Assembly (NCBI GenBank): GCA_018968785.1
Contig: JAGWZN010000061.1
Span: 1 to 5,350 of the forward strand
From: Patescibacteria group bacterium
GTDB taxonomy: Bacteria; Patescibacteriota; UBA1384; CAILIB01
Length of the DNA: 5,350 nucleotides
Direction of reading: 5' to 3'
Within the stretch, counting starts at the first letter, position 1. The number at the start of each line of letters is the position of its first letter. The position numbers and the translations under genes were made by a program. The notes under the pieces were generated by a model that saw nothing but the letters and a program-made list of their open reading frames with translations, was not told where the DNA came from and searched no databases. This document shows positions 4,848 through 5,350 of this stretch, one piece after another.

Positions 4848-5350
4848 TTAAGCGGCTAAGGCGGCGGCTCCGCCGGTAATTTCGGCTATCTCTTGCGTGA
4901 TAGCGTTCTGGCGAAGGCCGTTATAGGTTAAGGTAAGGTCGTTAATCACGTCGGTGGCGTTATCGGTGGCGTTCTGCATGGCCAGCCGCCGGGCGGCATG
5001 TTCGGAAGCCAACGCTTCCAGCAGCGCCTGATAAATCTGCGTCTCGATAATGCGGGGCAGAATGGCGGCTAAAACGGTGTCGGCGGTCGGCTCGAACAGG
5101 AATTCATTTGCTTCCGGTTTTTCCCGCTTGGGCCGTTCAAAATGGGGCGACAGACTCATCGGAATCAGCAGCTTCTCGCCCGGTTCTTGGCGGAGGAAGG
5201 AGATAAATCTCGTGTAAAATATCCGGACTTCATCAAACTCGCCATTTAAAAACCCTTCGATGGCGGAGCTGACAATCGGGTAGATAACCGGACGGTGCGG
5301 GTGAATACCGGACTGTGGATAGCTCTGAATAACGTCCTGGCCACTGCGAA
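4848..5350 (-). CDS. atpG: F1Fo ATP synthase gamma subunit, C-terminal 166 residues (cut by the right window edge)
   Basis: The rotating central shaft of F1. The frame is open from the right edge (first whole codon at 5348-5346) to the TAA at 4850-4848. The ATG at 5159 is internal, not the start, because clear gamma sequence lies before it: FDEVRIFYTRFISFLRQEPG matches the family's central segment that ends in a LLPI/LIPM-like strand. The C-terminal helix carries the hallmark SEHAARRLAMQNATDNATDV followed by INDLTLTYNGLRQNAITQEI and the usual EITGGAAAL end. Gamma is typically 280-300 residues, so about the first 120-130 lie beyond the window. A charged stretch between the two conserved parts (HFERPKREKPEANEFLFEP) is the variable loop. 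Order gamma-beta-epsilon is the standard atp operon order; atpA should lie further right. Confidence 0.96.
   Translation of the reverse strand, partial: RSGQDVIQSYPQSGIHPHRPVIYPIVSSAIEGFLNGEFDEVRIFYTRFISFLRQEPGEKLLIPMSLSPHFERPKREKPEANEFLFEPTADTVLAAILPRIIETQIYQALLEALASEHAARRLAMQNATDNATDVINDLTLTYNGLRQNAITQEIAEITGGAAALAA

Noticed and set aside
5157..5159. ATG at 5159 as the start of a short 103-residue gene
   Set aside because: The frame continues upstream to the window edge with clear ATP synthase gamma sequence, so this Met is internal to atpG.

Overview
The window looks like a compact bacterial chromosome with a housekeeping gene set. It is about 54% G+C by eye, almost every base is coding, and neighbouring genes overlap by a few bases. 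The standard genetic code fits: TGA ends three genes and no gene needs TGA as a sense codon. Several proteins resemble those of the candidate phyla radiation (Patescibacteria, perhaps near Saccharibacteria). The main reasons are the short MutY-like glycosylase without an Fe-S cluster motif and the tight packing. That lineage call is inference at roughly even odds. I see no insertion sequence, prophage, CRISPR array, tRNA or rRNA.

Layout: (1) 1-528, minus strand: the N-terminal two-thirds of glutamate racemase (murI), running off the left edge. (2) 529-590: a 62-bp divergent intergenic region, the only long non-coding gap, with back-to-back promoter candidates whose -35 boxes overlap. Both would start transcription almost at the start codons, suggesting leaderless mRNAs. 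(3) 591-3040, plus strand: a four-gene probable operon with a UlaG-like metallo-beta-lactamase-fold hydrolase, a MutY-like adenine glycosylase, a Bcp/PrxQ peroxiredoxin and a Nudix hydrolase of the ADP-ribose pyrophosphatase type. Gaps run from -32 to +12 bases. (4) 3037-5350, minus strand: the end of an F1Fo ATP synthase operon in the usual order, with atpG (C-terminal part, entering from the right edge), atpD and atpC. The plus and minus operons converge and their stop codons overlap inside a hairpin.

How the genes work together: MurI makes D-glutamate for peptidoglycan. The plus-strand operon reads as an oxidative-damage and nucleotide-hygiene set: peroxide removal (Bcp), removal of adenine mispaired with 8-oxoguanine (MutY-like), hydrolysis of damaged or signalling nucleotides (Nudix), and an unassigned metallohydrolase. 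The atp genes encode the gamma, beta and epsilon parts of the F1 rotary motor.

The most notable feature is the MutY-like protein. It keeps the first catalytic Glu but has Glu where MutY has its catalytic Asp. It also lacks all four cluster cysteines and replaces the C-terminal 8-oxoG-reading domain with what looks like a small winged helix. Nothing in the window amounts to a clearly new multi-gene system.
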